Positions 36,171-48,270 of a stretch of 64,000 nt of DNA are shown here, one piece after another. The stretch covers positions 1,550,001 to 1,614,000 of the forward strand of contig JABWDB010000021.1 of the NCBI GenBank assembly GCA_019614645.1, read 5' to 3'. A model generated the notes under the pieces. The model worked only from the letters and a program-made list of their open reading frames with translations. It did not search any database and was not told where the DNA came from. The first letter of the stretch is position 1; the number at the start of each line of letters is the position of its first letter. The stretch comes from Stratiolaelaps scimitus. Its lineage: Eukaryota; Arthropoda; Arachnida; Mesostigmata; Laelapidae. The position numbers were made by a program, and so were the translations under genes.

Positions 36171-39100
36171 AGCCTTTACTAAGCGATACTTGCACTCTGG
36201 GAGAATTTTGTAAGTGACTGCACTAAATCTTGCCTTGCATAATTCAACAACTTGGTTCAACTGGCAGGTCGCCGTCTTTGTAACAAGAACCGAACTATAA
36301 CTAGTAAAATATGCGAACTTGTAGAAACCTCCTCATTGAAGCTCCGTTCTATCTATCGCTATGTATATAGCATCGGTATTATAAATTACTTCTTTCTCTC
36401 CTCTTTTGCAAACATTAAAACAATACCTCTATAAGAGCTGCAGAAAGACTGCCCAGAGAAACGTACTTCTGACATGTTTTATAATTAAACACATGAATTA
36501 AAGGCGGTCCTTCATAGTTCTTAGAAAATGAAGGACAGAGTCGAATAAATGAACGAGACTCATACTATTTAGATTGGTTATACGTAGACTATCTCAACCG
36601 AAGGTCTTGAACAAGTAAGTGGCTAGGAACGGAGGTCTGGACAGAACGAGATTGGTTGCAAAGTGTGTCCTAAGCTGAGGAAATATAAAAAAAAACGGGA
36701 ATAGAACGGGGGAAGATAACCGAATAATAAAAATGGTTAAATCACTGAATTACGATTTCGTTTTATACCAAGGATTGACGATAGCAGAGACATCGAGGTC
36801 TTCACATGAAGATAGAGAAAATTGCCTACTCCTTTTTATGACTGTGGAATGACCTTTTAGGAACTAGAATAACAGTAACCCTGTGTTACTTGATGCTTTC
36901 AAATGCGGAAGGCTTCTCTGTCGCTTGCAAGGTGGCTACTTTTGGAAATCAAAGTATATATATTTCAAATATCTGGAGTGTCTTTGCCAAAACACCCCTC
37001 GGCCTTGGAACAAAGTGCTATCCTAAGTGGCTATGAGGTCTACCACACTGTATAATGTGTGCTTATGTGTGCAGGTATTTAGCGGCGGCGTGGCCAAGGC
37101 GACCTTTTTTAATTAATTATTTTTGACCCTGGAGGTGTTGTTTCTTGGGTCACGGGTCGGAGGTATTTAAAACCATATGTGTCTGGCAGGATTCCTCTTG
37201 AATTCCCTGCCACAAGGACTTTAAAAAAAGTACTTTTCACAAGCCAGCGTGTACCTATTATCATGTGGATCTTGCATCAGCTCCTTGTGATCGAACTAAT
37301 ACGAACTCAGTTCCAGTCAAATGCAGACAAAATGGAGCAACCAACTTTTTTCTATACTCCCAGCACAATGCAGCCCTCGAACGGCGAAAATATTTAAATT
37401 ACCTAGACCCAAATTATCGATTAGCCGCTCTTTTATCCACGTTAGCTAGCAGCCGGTCATATAAATAACGTAAGCGGTAAGGGGGGGGCGTTATTGGTTT
37501 ATTAAAGGAGCTGCAATTGTTACAATATAGATAGCGTCTCTATTGTCCTCAACCTTTGCTCGTTGTAACTAAGTGATTTGACTCACACGACATTTATTAC
37601 AGGTACGAAATGACTTCTCGTATAGAATTACCCAGATAGCACGAATATGCACTCACTAGAGGGCATTCTCCAGCCGTCAGTGGTTTCGTCAAAATTGACG
37701 CCACATTCTTGCTCAAGGAAACGAACAGTTGCTGATAACAGAAAGTGACTGAAAAACGTCGGTCAAGCCATTGCCCATTAACACGTTGAAAACGGCTTTC
37801 ATAGTGGGTTAGTCTTTACAAAGCACACATAGCAGTAGGCGAAAAAATCTCTGCAAAGCTACTTCCCGCTAGAGCTGACTAGATCCGCTTTCACAAATAC
37901 TCACTCACTAACTACCAGCCACGTCCAGCCCAAGCTCAACCACCCCCTGTTCTTTTTCTGTCGTGCAAACTTTCTACAAGAGCCTAATGTCCGAGTCCAG
38001 CCCGGTTCGCTAGTGGTAGACCGTCAAGGCGATGCTGCTGCCTTTATCGCTACCACCACCACCACCATTGCAATGGTGGATCGACGCGTGACCGACTGCA
38101 TGGGAAGAGCCAGAACAAGGAACGCATGGGCTGTGGAGAGGGAAACGTGCGCAGCCAAAGCAGGGAATGGAGGATGAAAAAGACGACGTTGACTACGATG
38201 TGGCGGCGGCGGCGGCGGCGCCGACGACGATCAAGGAGTCGTCCTGAATCAACAGACCAGCGGGAGGACAAAAGCCCTCCTTTGTTGAGAATGTCACGCT
38301 CAGAGCAAGTGAGCGCACCCGAGTTGCTGCTTCACGAACGACGAGCAACCACTCAGTCAGCCATTGTCGACTAATTGCAGACGGCAGCACGGTCGGAACC
38401 AAGGACAGCGCAAGCACTGACAACAACAACAACAGCAGCAGCAACAACGACAACAACAATGGTAGGACGACACTGGCGGCAGAGGTGAAAACGACAAGAA
38501 CGAAAACAACGACTAAACAGAAGCGGTAAGCACACTGAGAACAACAACAACAACAATATAAGCGGTAACCGACGTAGACAGCGGTCTCGATACTGTTGGT
38601 ATTCGCCCCTTGGAGGTTTTTGTCAATCAACTGTGATACGTACTAGCTCCCTTCGTAGATGTGTACCTACTCAATTACCCGTTTCCGTTCGGTTGTTAAC
38701 ATTTGCTGTATTTCAAGGAGCGGCCCAATGAAGCGCGGTAGAAATTCCAACGAAAGAGTGAGGGATCTGATGATGATTGGCCCAACGCAAAGAAGACCAA
38801 ATAACTTCTGGTTGCTCAGCTTGATAGAAAAAAAAGAACAAACAAATTATTATTATGATGGTGTTTGTTTCATAACATGTCACATCGTTAATATCATTAT
38901 TATTTAACTGGTCAGGCTAATTCATGCGGAAATAGAATTTCTAGTTATATTGCTGACCATGCAGAGCGGACCACCGATCAAACTAGAAATTCCTTGCGCC
39001 ACAGCTGAATATTAAATAACAGTAGTGGCTTGCTTAATTCTGCGATTGTAATTGTCTCTCTCATTCACTATCTCTCTCTCTCGCCTCCATTCTCACACCA

Positions 39101-39349
39101 AACTCCGGCAAAGTAACCGACTTCTGTGACCTTGACCAGTACGACCGTCGCTGAATTAGTGAACTTCTATCAAATCTAATTAATACGCTCAACGACGAGA
39201 TGATACATCTACCTTCGAGCTCCTGCTAGCCACGTGGTGCAACTTAAACGTGTTTGCACTGGAATAACATATGTGCGATTGCCAAATTTTGTTAGCATAT
39301 GTTGTCATGTATTCTATGACATCATGTCAGCCTGGCTCTATGCCCATAG
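36171..39349. other. Spacer with a GC-richer trinucleotide region
   Basis: Mostly AT-rich with no supported exon. At about 37,980-38,580 the composition changes: a (GGC)n run near 38,200-38,220, then CAA/CAG runs at about 38,428-38,460 and 38,539-38,560. These produce poly-Arg, poly-Leu and poly-Val open frames that I do not accept as genes. The region could be a 5' UTR or promoter of an unseen transcript. A single arm related to the 14,481 hairpin lies at about 37,490-37,520. Confidence 0.5.
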
Positions 39350-41240
39350 GCCTCTATAACCTAGATAGAGACTCCCATTTGGTTTAAGGGAGTCCTAACC
39401 AGCTGTTTTTCAGAAAGTAATGGACAGAATAATTAATGACGTACCTCGAGTATCCGCTCATCTTGATGATATTATTATTTCTGATCTAACAATCGTAAAT
39501 AAATACAACCGTGAATAAAAGTCTAAACCAATTATTCCACCGGATACAAAAATTTGGCCTTAAAGCACGATTAGAGAAATGTGAGTTTCTTCAGACTTCA
39601 ATCAATTATTTGGGCCTTATTTATCACTCGAGAAAGGGGAAAACCAGATCCAAAGAACGAAGGTTGAAACAATAAATATGCCATCACCTACCGATGTATC
39701 ACAACTACTCAGCTTTTGTAAATAAATTAAGAGTAATTTGTGATTACAACTACAAGTTGATATAGTGAACAGATTGCTAAAGTTCAATGGATTCAGTGAA
39801 CAGTTTGACCTTTTATTAACCCATTACGATCCGCATCTACCAATTGTAATTGCAGCTGACGCAAGCGAGCATGTCGTTGGCGCAGTTATTTCTCACCGAT
39901 TCCCCAATGGATCAGGAATAGCTCAATTCAACAAGCCACTAGATCGAGAAAGAAGCACTAGCCCTTGTATTTGCATGCCAAAAAATTCGTAATATATATT
40001 GAACAAAGAAACTGTATTAACTAACCACAAACCACTTCTAACTGCATTCGGTAGTTCGAAAGGCATTCCTATTTATACTGCAAATCGGTTACAAATATGG
40101 ACAACAGTCCTACGAGGATAACAATTCGATATTCAATACAAAAATACAAACGAATTCGGTAACGCTGATGCACTATAACGTCCTCATATCTAATCAACGC
40201 TCTCACTCTCGCACAAATTGTGAAAGATTTCAATACAGCATTTCTATAATTGAGCTATTGTCTTCCAGTTACCTTAAAAAACATCTCATGAAATGAATCT
40301 GAAAATGATCAAGTCCTCCACAACGTGATGGACTATCTAGAACGTGACAAATGGCAATCCAAGTGATTAACTAATAAACCAACTTTTTGCTTCCATAATC
40401 AATGGAATTCCCTACGCATTCACAAGGCATGCCTTCTGTAATAGAATTGCAATACGAAAATCGTTACAAAAAAAATTAGTGAAGTAACTACATGCTAATC
40501 ATCTAGGCAGTACCCGTACATACCGAATACATATCGATTTGAATGAATCTCGAAAATAGTAAATGTCTGTTCCATGACCTAAGCCAGAACTAACACGACT
40601 ATCTAGGCTTTACAAAGCATTTTTACACATTTTGGAAGTTCTCATACGATTCTCTCTGATAATGGACCTCAATTCATATCACGCACATTCACAAGTTTTC
40701 TCAAGTTCCTTGGCATCAAACATGTTCGTACCGCCTCCTTTCATCTTCAATCTCACGGTCGTGCTGAAACAATTTATCGATGTTTTCAAAAGAGGCCATA
40801 AGAAATTGGGTCGAACAAGGGACTGCACGTGACCTATTTTTAATGTTTTATCGAACGACTCCGAATGTGAGAGGAAAATCGCCACAGGTAAATCGCCAGC
40901 CGAAATGTTTTTAGGCCGTAAACTACAATAAGAAAAGTATTCGATCTAATGACATTTTACGAAGAGGAGAGAAACAATGAATCGAACCAACCTTCTAACT
41001 AACCTACGATTTCTAACAAAACTGACCAAAAACAATTCCATGAAGGCAAAGTAGTATGGGTCAGAGATTTTAGGAGATCAAAACCAGCCAAATAGAATGG
41101 ATACGTCATATAAACAATTAAGATGGAAAGACAAATCATTCGTAAACCTAAGACGTGGAGCAACATCAACAGGAACCATCTCACCTAGTAGGAATACAGC
41201 ATCTCGACCCGTACCACTGAGATGTCAACAAGAACAGGTC
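39350..41240 (+). mobile_element. Degenerate Ty3/gypsy LTR retrotransposon pol
   Basis: Plus-strand fragments in the canonical order. RT: a PFGL-type block near 39,375, then the catalytic block SAHLDDIIISD near 39,450, then FGLKARLEKCEF and INYLGLIYH up to about 39,620. RNase [20 protein letters not shown] at 39,849-39,905. Integrase: LSDNGPQFISRTFTSFLKF at about 40,657-40,715, the following HLQSHGRAETIY block with its glutamate, and a GKSPAEMFLGRKL block near 40,890. A final VVWVRDFRRSKPAK block lies near 41,050-41,090. Several frameshifts and stops break it. No gag, protease or LTRs recognised. Confidence 0.85.
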
Positions 41241-41502
41241 CCTCTGCCTTCAATCCGATATGTATGTTTTTGCTAAGGTATAAAACTAGATAAATCCAGG
41301 TAGTACTATTTCCCCGCTGGAACAGCTTCTTTTGTCAAGTTGAACTTGGATTTCGAGTTCTAAAAATTCGTTATGATCTTTCTAAATAATACGATTTCGT
41401 CACGTGCATTTTTGATCCTTCGGTATGCTACCAGTAGCATTAGCCAATCAAACTGGAATTTTTTTACACATTATTATATCTATGAATGCACATGTGTCAG
41501 GA

Positions 41503-41528
41503 TATATATATATATATATATATATATA
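41503..41528. repeat. (TA)n microsatellite
   Basis: A pure TA run of about 26 bp, 3' of the gypsy remnant. Confidence 0.85.
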
Positions 41529-41734
41529 GCGCCAAGATTCTCGGATCCCTACAGTCTTAAGTCAAGACTGACTGTTACCACTAGAGCTTTTTCCTGATAA
41601 ATTGCACAGACAGATCGTCATTAAACAGCATACCGTCCACTATGCTTTGTGTCAGATTTATTCTAAGCCATTCACTTTTCTTGACCTCTCTATTAATCAG
41701 ACTAAGTCTGTTTAGGCTCCTAATGAGATCGGAG

Positions 41735-42443
41735 TTACATGCAAATACAACCTTCTCGCACTCCCCAAAAATTTAGGCAGCGTGTCAATAGAACTTCCAA
41801 CTGATAATCGGAATGGTTGCGCACTATATCTAGCGAAATTTTTGTCTTCCGCTTAAAGTCTGCTCGTGCCATCTGAGCAAAAGATAATTCTATTTTTGCT
41901 CTATCTCTGGAGTCGATATCTCTATCGAGGTAGTGTGAGAGAAGGAATGAAAGAAAGACCAACATAATAGATATCCATCCTGTCAGCGTATTGCAAATCA
42001 ATTGAAGCGAGCCACATATTCCACCTGAGCAGCTTCACCAGTTCGTTCACAACTGCCACCATATTCCACCTGTACACGAGGACGGGAGTATTTCTGCATA
42101 CGTCAGCCATCTTATTTTATTACCGTGGCTTTGGTCAGCGGACGAAACTCGGGAGTGTCGAAATTGCCTGATATCGAGCCGCCGCGGACAATTCCAGCTT
42201 CGAGGTTGCTTGAAAATTGCGATATCGAACAAGCAGATGAGGAATAGGTTGGTTTCGGCGCATGCTGTGAACTTGCCAAGCCTCACCAACGGGGTTAAGA
42301 ACGACATCGGCAGTACGACGAGAGAGGCTTTCCAAGATTACTGGCGATGTCGATTCTGGCCGCAACGTGAAAAAACCTATCGACGCTAGCGGTCGGTGAC
42401 GCGTACGTAAACAGGACGAACGATTTAAAGTAAATGTTGACAT
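41735..42443 (-). mobile_element. Possible DIRS-like reverse transcriptase fragment
   Basis: Broken minus-strand frames. The best block, YRWNMVAVVNELVKLLRWNM followed by WLASIDLQ (about 41,990-42,075), resembles the region before the first RT aspartate in DIRS-type elements, where a K-x-E-T/x-V block precedes a W-x-x-SIDL-x-DAY motif. Downstream residues diverge. Frames at 42,047-42,443 may be earlier parts of the same element. Assignment is by motif resemblance only. Confidence 0.35.
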
Positions 42444-44489
42444 TTACTTAAGAAGCAGAAAGTGAAGCCGACCAGAAATTGCATTCATGCAGCAGAACAG
42501 AGTGTGACTAGAATTACCTGAGCGTACCATTTTGAAGGCGTTTGCAGGCGTTTCAAGCTTAGCGTTTGAAATCCAATATGGCTAACGTGGCGTCGTCATA
42601 TCGAATGTCCTCTCTATCGGCTATACGTCTTCGTTTAAAATTCCGCTTGTATGGCACACATGTTTTGAAAGATGAAAATACATCGACTAATGAACGATAG
42701 GTGTGGCCTAAATCGAGTTTGTAGGGAACTTTGTCAAGACGGCGTCGAAAGTCGTTGGAACGGAAGCGTCCCCTCCTCACAGTTATTGCACGACAAGTTG
42801 TTGCTGTTGTTGATGTTTCCCCTTACCCTACTCTTTTGGTACAAACTTTGATGACATCGACCAGGTACTATAAATGGAAGAACGTTTCGAGAATTGAAGG
42901 GATGATCACCAGGGCAATTGGTACCTTCATTTCAGGTTCTCACCCGATTTGCATTGGGCTTTCCACTGCTATTGTAAACCACTAAGGAATACAGATCACT
43001 AGCCAGGAAGAGTGAATATGCAAGGGTGTGACAGAATTAAAAATAATTGGAGAAATATGTATCCCAAAATTAACGCTTAACGTAGATTATTGTTGTTAGA
43101 CTATCCATAGGCTCCCTCGATCACCGCCATGGGGGCACACACATGGCAAGAATGTATTATCATAACCAACATGATTGTCTAGCTACTGTATCGGTGAATT
43201 ATAACCGTATCATTTGGTGAATGAATCATATATAAGAAAAATATCTTGAATGCAACCTTTCATGTAGCACAAATGCCTCTATATGATTCAATCTAGGTGT
43301 ACCATGTGCATATCGGTGTTACAGTGGCAGTTGTTAATAACTAATTGTATGAAATTGTGGTCACTGTTGTTTCAATAAAGACGACTTCAAATATCTTTAA
43401 TAAATTGAATCGCTGTCTGGAGAGGATAAATAGTGAAGTCAAGGTTATGGAGCCAATATGGGCTTGGGAATGTAGCACTGTCTCAAGGATTTTGCCTCCA
43501 GCCATGTTTATTCAGTCAAAGACGAATTTATCACTAGAATCATCCGTTCATCAGAAGAAAACAAGGCAAAGGATTCAAGCAAACTGCAGCGTCATCTACG
43601 TCAAATCTACAAAATTATTTTGCGACCCTGAAGATCACAGTCGTCATAGCGACTGATATGAGTACGAATTATACCTAACGGCTGCTGTCTCAGAGTTTCG
43701 CAGCCTCTCTAAATTCGATCGAAAATCGACAGAATAACCGAAATACGGACAGCTACATCAAGAATCGAGACACAAAAATAACAGCAACAAATATGATAAA
43801 AAATTCCTCCCCTCAGACGGACAGTTCGGCACAACAATCCCCCGAGTCCGTCAAATTACTAATAATGGGAAAATGAAACGTGATCAGTAAATGGCAAATT
43901 CGAGTGATCTCAGATTGGAAAACGAATTCTTCGAATGAATCGACTTGACCCCAGCTTATGTCCATTAATATTATTTCAATAATAAGAAGAAGAAACAGAT
44001 ACAATAAGTTTTACTTGGATCGGAAGGCCCTGCCGAATCTGCGATCTGAGGACTTGACTACCGCAATGTCGGCATGGGTAGGGTAAACATAAGTAACCGG
44101 GATTTTTGGACCCTGTGATTTTTTTCGTATGTTTACTTGGGGATATGTCGTTTCTGGCTTTCGAAGATTTTAGCTTAATTAAAACAACTATTTACTCCTG
44201 TTAATTTGGATGGTTTGTGCGAAAATTTGGAGATTCGGTGATTTTCGAGACGTCAGTTGGATGCGCGTCGGCAATGGCCCTCGGCCTCTGGCTGACGCCG
44301 TGATTCTTTCCTGGCTCCAACGTAGTTCTTTCCTGTTATGTACCATTGGGTTTTCAGCTCAGTCGTTGAAGTGGTAGGCACTTCCATAAAATATGTATAC
44401 TGTAACCAACTGAGAAATTAGGTCCGTGGTCTGTCTAATACGTAATACCGTCGTAAGAAAATCATATAATCTTTCACTCTCAGGAAGGA

Positions 44490-47400
44490 GAGTTAAACAT
44501 GAAAATAAATATATGCACCGATTCTCCAATACGAAATAGCAATAAACAGTGGAGCTCCCTCCCTTATCACACGAAAGGCGAGGACGGTTGCTACATAACT
44601 CTGCGAGTCAAGAACACCGACGGTAAATCTTTTGCTGATACCCTCGGAGACCTGAGGACACACATAAATCTAGGCAACTTCGGCGCCGAAATTAGAGGTG
44701 TTTCAAAGGGTAAGGGAGGAGATCTCATAATCAGGGTCTTTTAGGCTACCCCAGGAACCTCCACCATATTTGTAGTGGAAATGAAGGAAGCCGGACTTGC
44801 GGAGTTTGACTAGAGAGAAACAGACAATAGGCCCACTCTGGCATCCTGGGGCATCAACCCTTGGTTGCAGGAGAAGGCCATTAAGAATCTTTTAGTCGAT
44901 CAAACCCGGTGTAATCAGAGGGAGATTGAAGTAAAATAAATTCGTATCGATCGCAGATACAACATCTGGTATGCAGTTATTAAGACAACGAATGCCATTG
45001 CGGAAACACTCCTACAGACTAAATTGAATCCCGGTGGTGCAAGGTCTAAGAATGTATTAAGCTTCCGGTATGCTACAGATGTTAACGGCCGGGCCACAAG
45101 GCAAGCCACTGCGATGTTAAGGAGCAAGCCCCAAAGATCTGCTTTAGATGAGAAGATCCTTCGCATCTGGTGAGAGACTGCAAATCGGGTGCCCCCAGGT
45201 GTCCGGTATGTTCGGGAACTGGGCATAGGGCTGACTGCATGCTGTGCCCTCGCTATAGAGAAATAGTGAAAGAGGCTAAAGGTAAGGCCAACCCCGCTGA
45301 CCCGCTAGAAGTAACCCAGCCAAACTAGAGGCACTCAGACATACTGGTGGCTCATTCGTCGCCTCAGACTATCACCAGCAGAAGGAGGCACAAGAAAGTG
45401 AAAGTGATCACGGCGGACCCTAACGTGGACTGGGTCACCATCTGTAACTCGACGGAGGTAGAATGTAGAGGCCAAGAATAATTGCAAATATGTATCTCAA
45501 ATTTCTACAAATTAACCTTAATAGAAGTAAACTGGCACATGATCTTCTAACCATGGAATGTAGGAATTGATATCGCGGTTCTCTCGGAACCCAACAAAGC
45601 TATTCTCGGACACTGTGAAGAGTACAAGGACAACAGCTGGTGCTATGATAGGGAGGGGAACACGGCTATTTGGAATACTGAGGAGGTCGGTTTCTCCTGG
45701 ATCAGAACCGATGACGGTACAGTGTTCATCAGCTGCTACTTCTCTCCCAATACAGGTTTGCACGACTTCAACGTATGCTTGGATCTCGTAGGGAATTTTA
45801 TTGATTCACAGAAGGGACGACCTACGGTAAAAATGGGAGATTTTAACTCAGCTCATACAGCCTGGGGTAGTAAAAACTCGTGAAAAAAATGGCAGGGCCC
45901 TGCAGGACTGGCCAACTGTTTTTAATCTCGGAGTAGTTAACGATGGGGCAGAACCTACTTTCTCCATTAGGGGCCAGAGTGCATGGATAGATCTAACAAT
46001 AACTAATCTCTTTCCGTTTAGTCGAATATCTAACTGGAAGGGTTTTAGGGTCGGAAACTTTAGGCGACCACAGGTACATCACCGTGGGACCGCGGCCTCG
46101 CCCCTGAGATCGCGCACCTGGAAAGGAAGCCTAGGTGAAAACCCAGGAAGATAGACTGGATCGCCTTCGACACCCAGATATCAGCATCGTTTGAGAACTC
46201 TGATGGTGTTGAACGAACCCCGGAGCAGCTGACTGAGATCGTACGGGAACATTCTCATCTGCATACAGACCTCCCCTGAACTTCCCTCGCCGAGGCTGGT
46301 GCACCGGTGGTCAAAGGACATTCTAGGACGACGCGCCAAGACCAATATGAGAAGAAGAAAACTCACGAGACATAGGAGGTTCCTCATACGAAACGGGACA
46401 GAAGACTTCTTTTTGCAGAAATCGAAGAGCTACAAGGCGTTCACAAGTTTGCTCCAACAAAACTACAGATAGTTATAAGAGACAGCAAGCGCAATAGCTG
46501 GAACGAACTGGTTGAATCCGCAGACAAACATGTTTGGGGACTTCCCTGGAAGATAGTAATGAACAAGATGAGGAAACGTCCCCCTCCTTTATCGGCAGCT
46601 ACTGTGCATGAGGCAGTCTGCAAATTGTTCCCTAGGCACCCAGCCCGCGGACCAACATGCGGACTCGGTGAGCTCAGCGAAGATGAACAGGTGGTAAACA
46701 CTGCTGGGCGGAGACTCTCCACCGGTAAGGCCTCGGGTCCGGACGGAATCCCACCGGAAGTGATCCGGAGAGTGGCCGGAAAGTGGCCGCGTGTTCCCAG
46801 TAGGTTATTTGACGGGCTTCTCAAGGAAGGCCATTTCCCACGAATCTGGACGGAGGCAGATCTGGTGCTCATCCCAAGGGGGGGTCGCGCTCGGATAAAG
46901 CATTTCAACTGATCAGTCTTCTGGACACCTGTGGTAAGTTGTTCGAGCACGTGATACAGCGAAGGTTGGGGCAGCAGGTAGAAGAAGGAAGTCGCCTTTC
47001 CAACGCACAGCACTGGTTTCGAAGGAGCAGGTCGCCGTTACTTCCTATCAACACGGTGTGGAAGGTGGCAGGCCAGGAAAGCTCGAAACCTCAGACGTCC
47101 AGGGGATTCGTCCTACTTATCCTTCTGGACGTCAAGAATACCCTCAATTCTGTAGAATGGAAGGTAGTCATGGAGGCACTTGAAAAGAAAGGCATCTCTA
47201 GTAGCCTACGCCGAGTGATTGCATCCTACCTGTTTTATAAGACATTAAAGGCGGGTGGCTCAAGATATGAGGTTTCAGCTGGTGTCCCACAAGGATCGAT
47301 TCTTGGCCCTACTCTCTGGAACTTAGCCTATGACGGGGTTCTGGAGATCACCCTGCCTACCGGTGTCCAGTCTCTGGTTGCCCCTAATGAGGAGACAGGT

Positions 47401-48270
47401 GAGGATCAACGAAGCCTTGTCCACAGTGCCGGAGTGGATGGACGATCACCACCTGGAACTCGCGCCAGACAAGACGGAGGCTCTCTACCTAACAGGCAGG
47501 AACAGTTGAAGGGGAATTATTCTGGATCTCCGCGGTCACTCGATTCGGATCACGATTGAGGCTAGGTAGCTAGAATTTCAGCTCGACACTGGTATGACTG
47601 GCAATGCTCACGTCAGGAAGGCCAAAAAAAGGTATAATATGTCAGATAGCATCCAACATCGCCAGAATCCTTCCCAGGGTGGGAGGCGCCTCTGAGGACA
47701 GCAGGCGTTTGTTGGCCTCCGTGGGTGAATCGATGGCTATGTATGCAGCCCCAGTTTGGGCCGACATGGCATTGCGAACCAAGGCCAAAAGGGGGCTTTT
47801 ACGGAATGCTCAAAGGGCACTAACCATTCCACACACGCTGCTCGAATGTGCTCCTCTGTAGGCGGAGAGAATGACGGGTCCGGTGGAATTGCGATAGCCC
47901 TCTCAGAACTTGGTGAGTGCTATGCTGCGCTCCCATGAGAACTGGGCTATGGTTCTCACCTGGGAAGATAATATAATGAAAAAGAAGGATAAACTGGAGA
48001 AGGCCAGGCAAAGACCATATAACTCCGCAGGAGAGAATGGTCAGATCGCAGAGTTTGGGAGCGGGAGGATAGGGAGGTAGAGGGGCTAAGGCGCGGTACA
48101 GCTCTTCTGAGACTGACGCCCCCACCCACTGGCCAATTGTAGGACTGTATGATCCCCCGGATGGAACAGTCGAAGTAAGTGCTGTTTGTGAGTCCCATAC
48201 TAGTGTTGGTGTGGACCGCCCAAAACGTATGTGCACGATGCATTCCTGTATTCCCCAAAAAAAAAGAAAC
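44490..48270 (+). mobile_element. Degenerate R1/I-type LINE with gag, endonuclease and RT
   Basis: Nearly complete non-LTR element in order. First is a gag-like ORF1 part, with a KNTDGKSFADTLGDLR stretch and a KGGDLIIRV block at 44,704-44,741. Next are CCHC zinc knuckles at 45,140-45,225. The AP-type endonuclease has GDFNSAHTAWGS at 45,836-45,871. RT has GKASGPDGIPPEV (46,727-46,765), a LLILLDVKNTLNSVEW block (47,113-47,160), and the intact signature AGVPQGSILGPTLWN (47,278-47,322). A post-RT block SMAMYAAPVWADMALRTKAK lies at 47,733-47,790. It ends in an A-rich tail at about 48,254-48,268. The catalytic FADD block is missing (LVAPNEE there). Many frameshifts and stops; inactive. Confidence 0.88.
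45140..45225 (+). pseudogene. Gag zinc knuckle with Cys-to-stop change
   Basis: Within the LINE, the first knuckle reads C-F-R-stop-E-D-P-S-H-L-V-R-D-C, which is CX2CX4HX4C spacing except that the second cysteine codon is TGA (45,149-45,151), one base from TGT or TGC. A second knuckle, CPVCSGTGHRADC, follows in the same frame. One nonsense change in otherwise preserved spacing shows the block was functional until fairly late in the element's decay. Confidence 0.7.

Noticed and set aside
38193..38630. 145-codon minus-strand ORF with poly-Leu/Val/Cys runs
   Set aside because: The runs are direct translation of CAA/CAG/GGC trinucleotide repeats; no splice context or domain.
46441..47013. 190-codon minus-strand ORF, the second longest in the window
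   Set aside because: It is the antisense shadow of the LINE reverse transcriptase on the plus strand, which has clear RT motifs.
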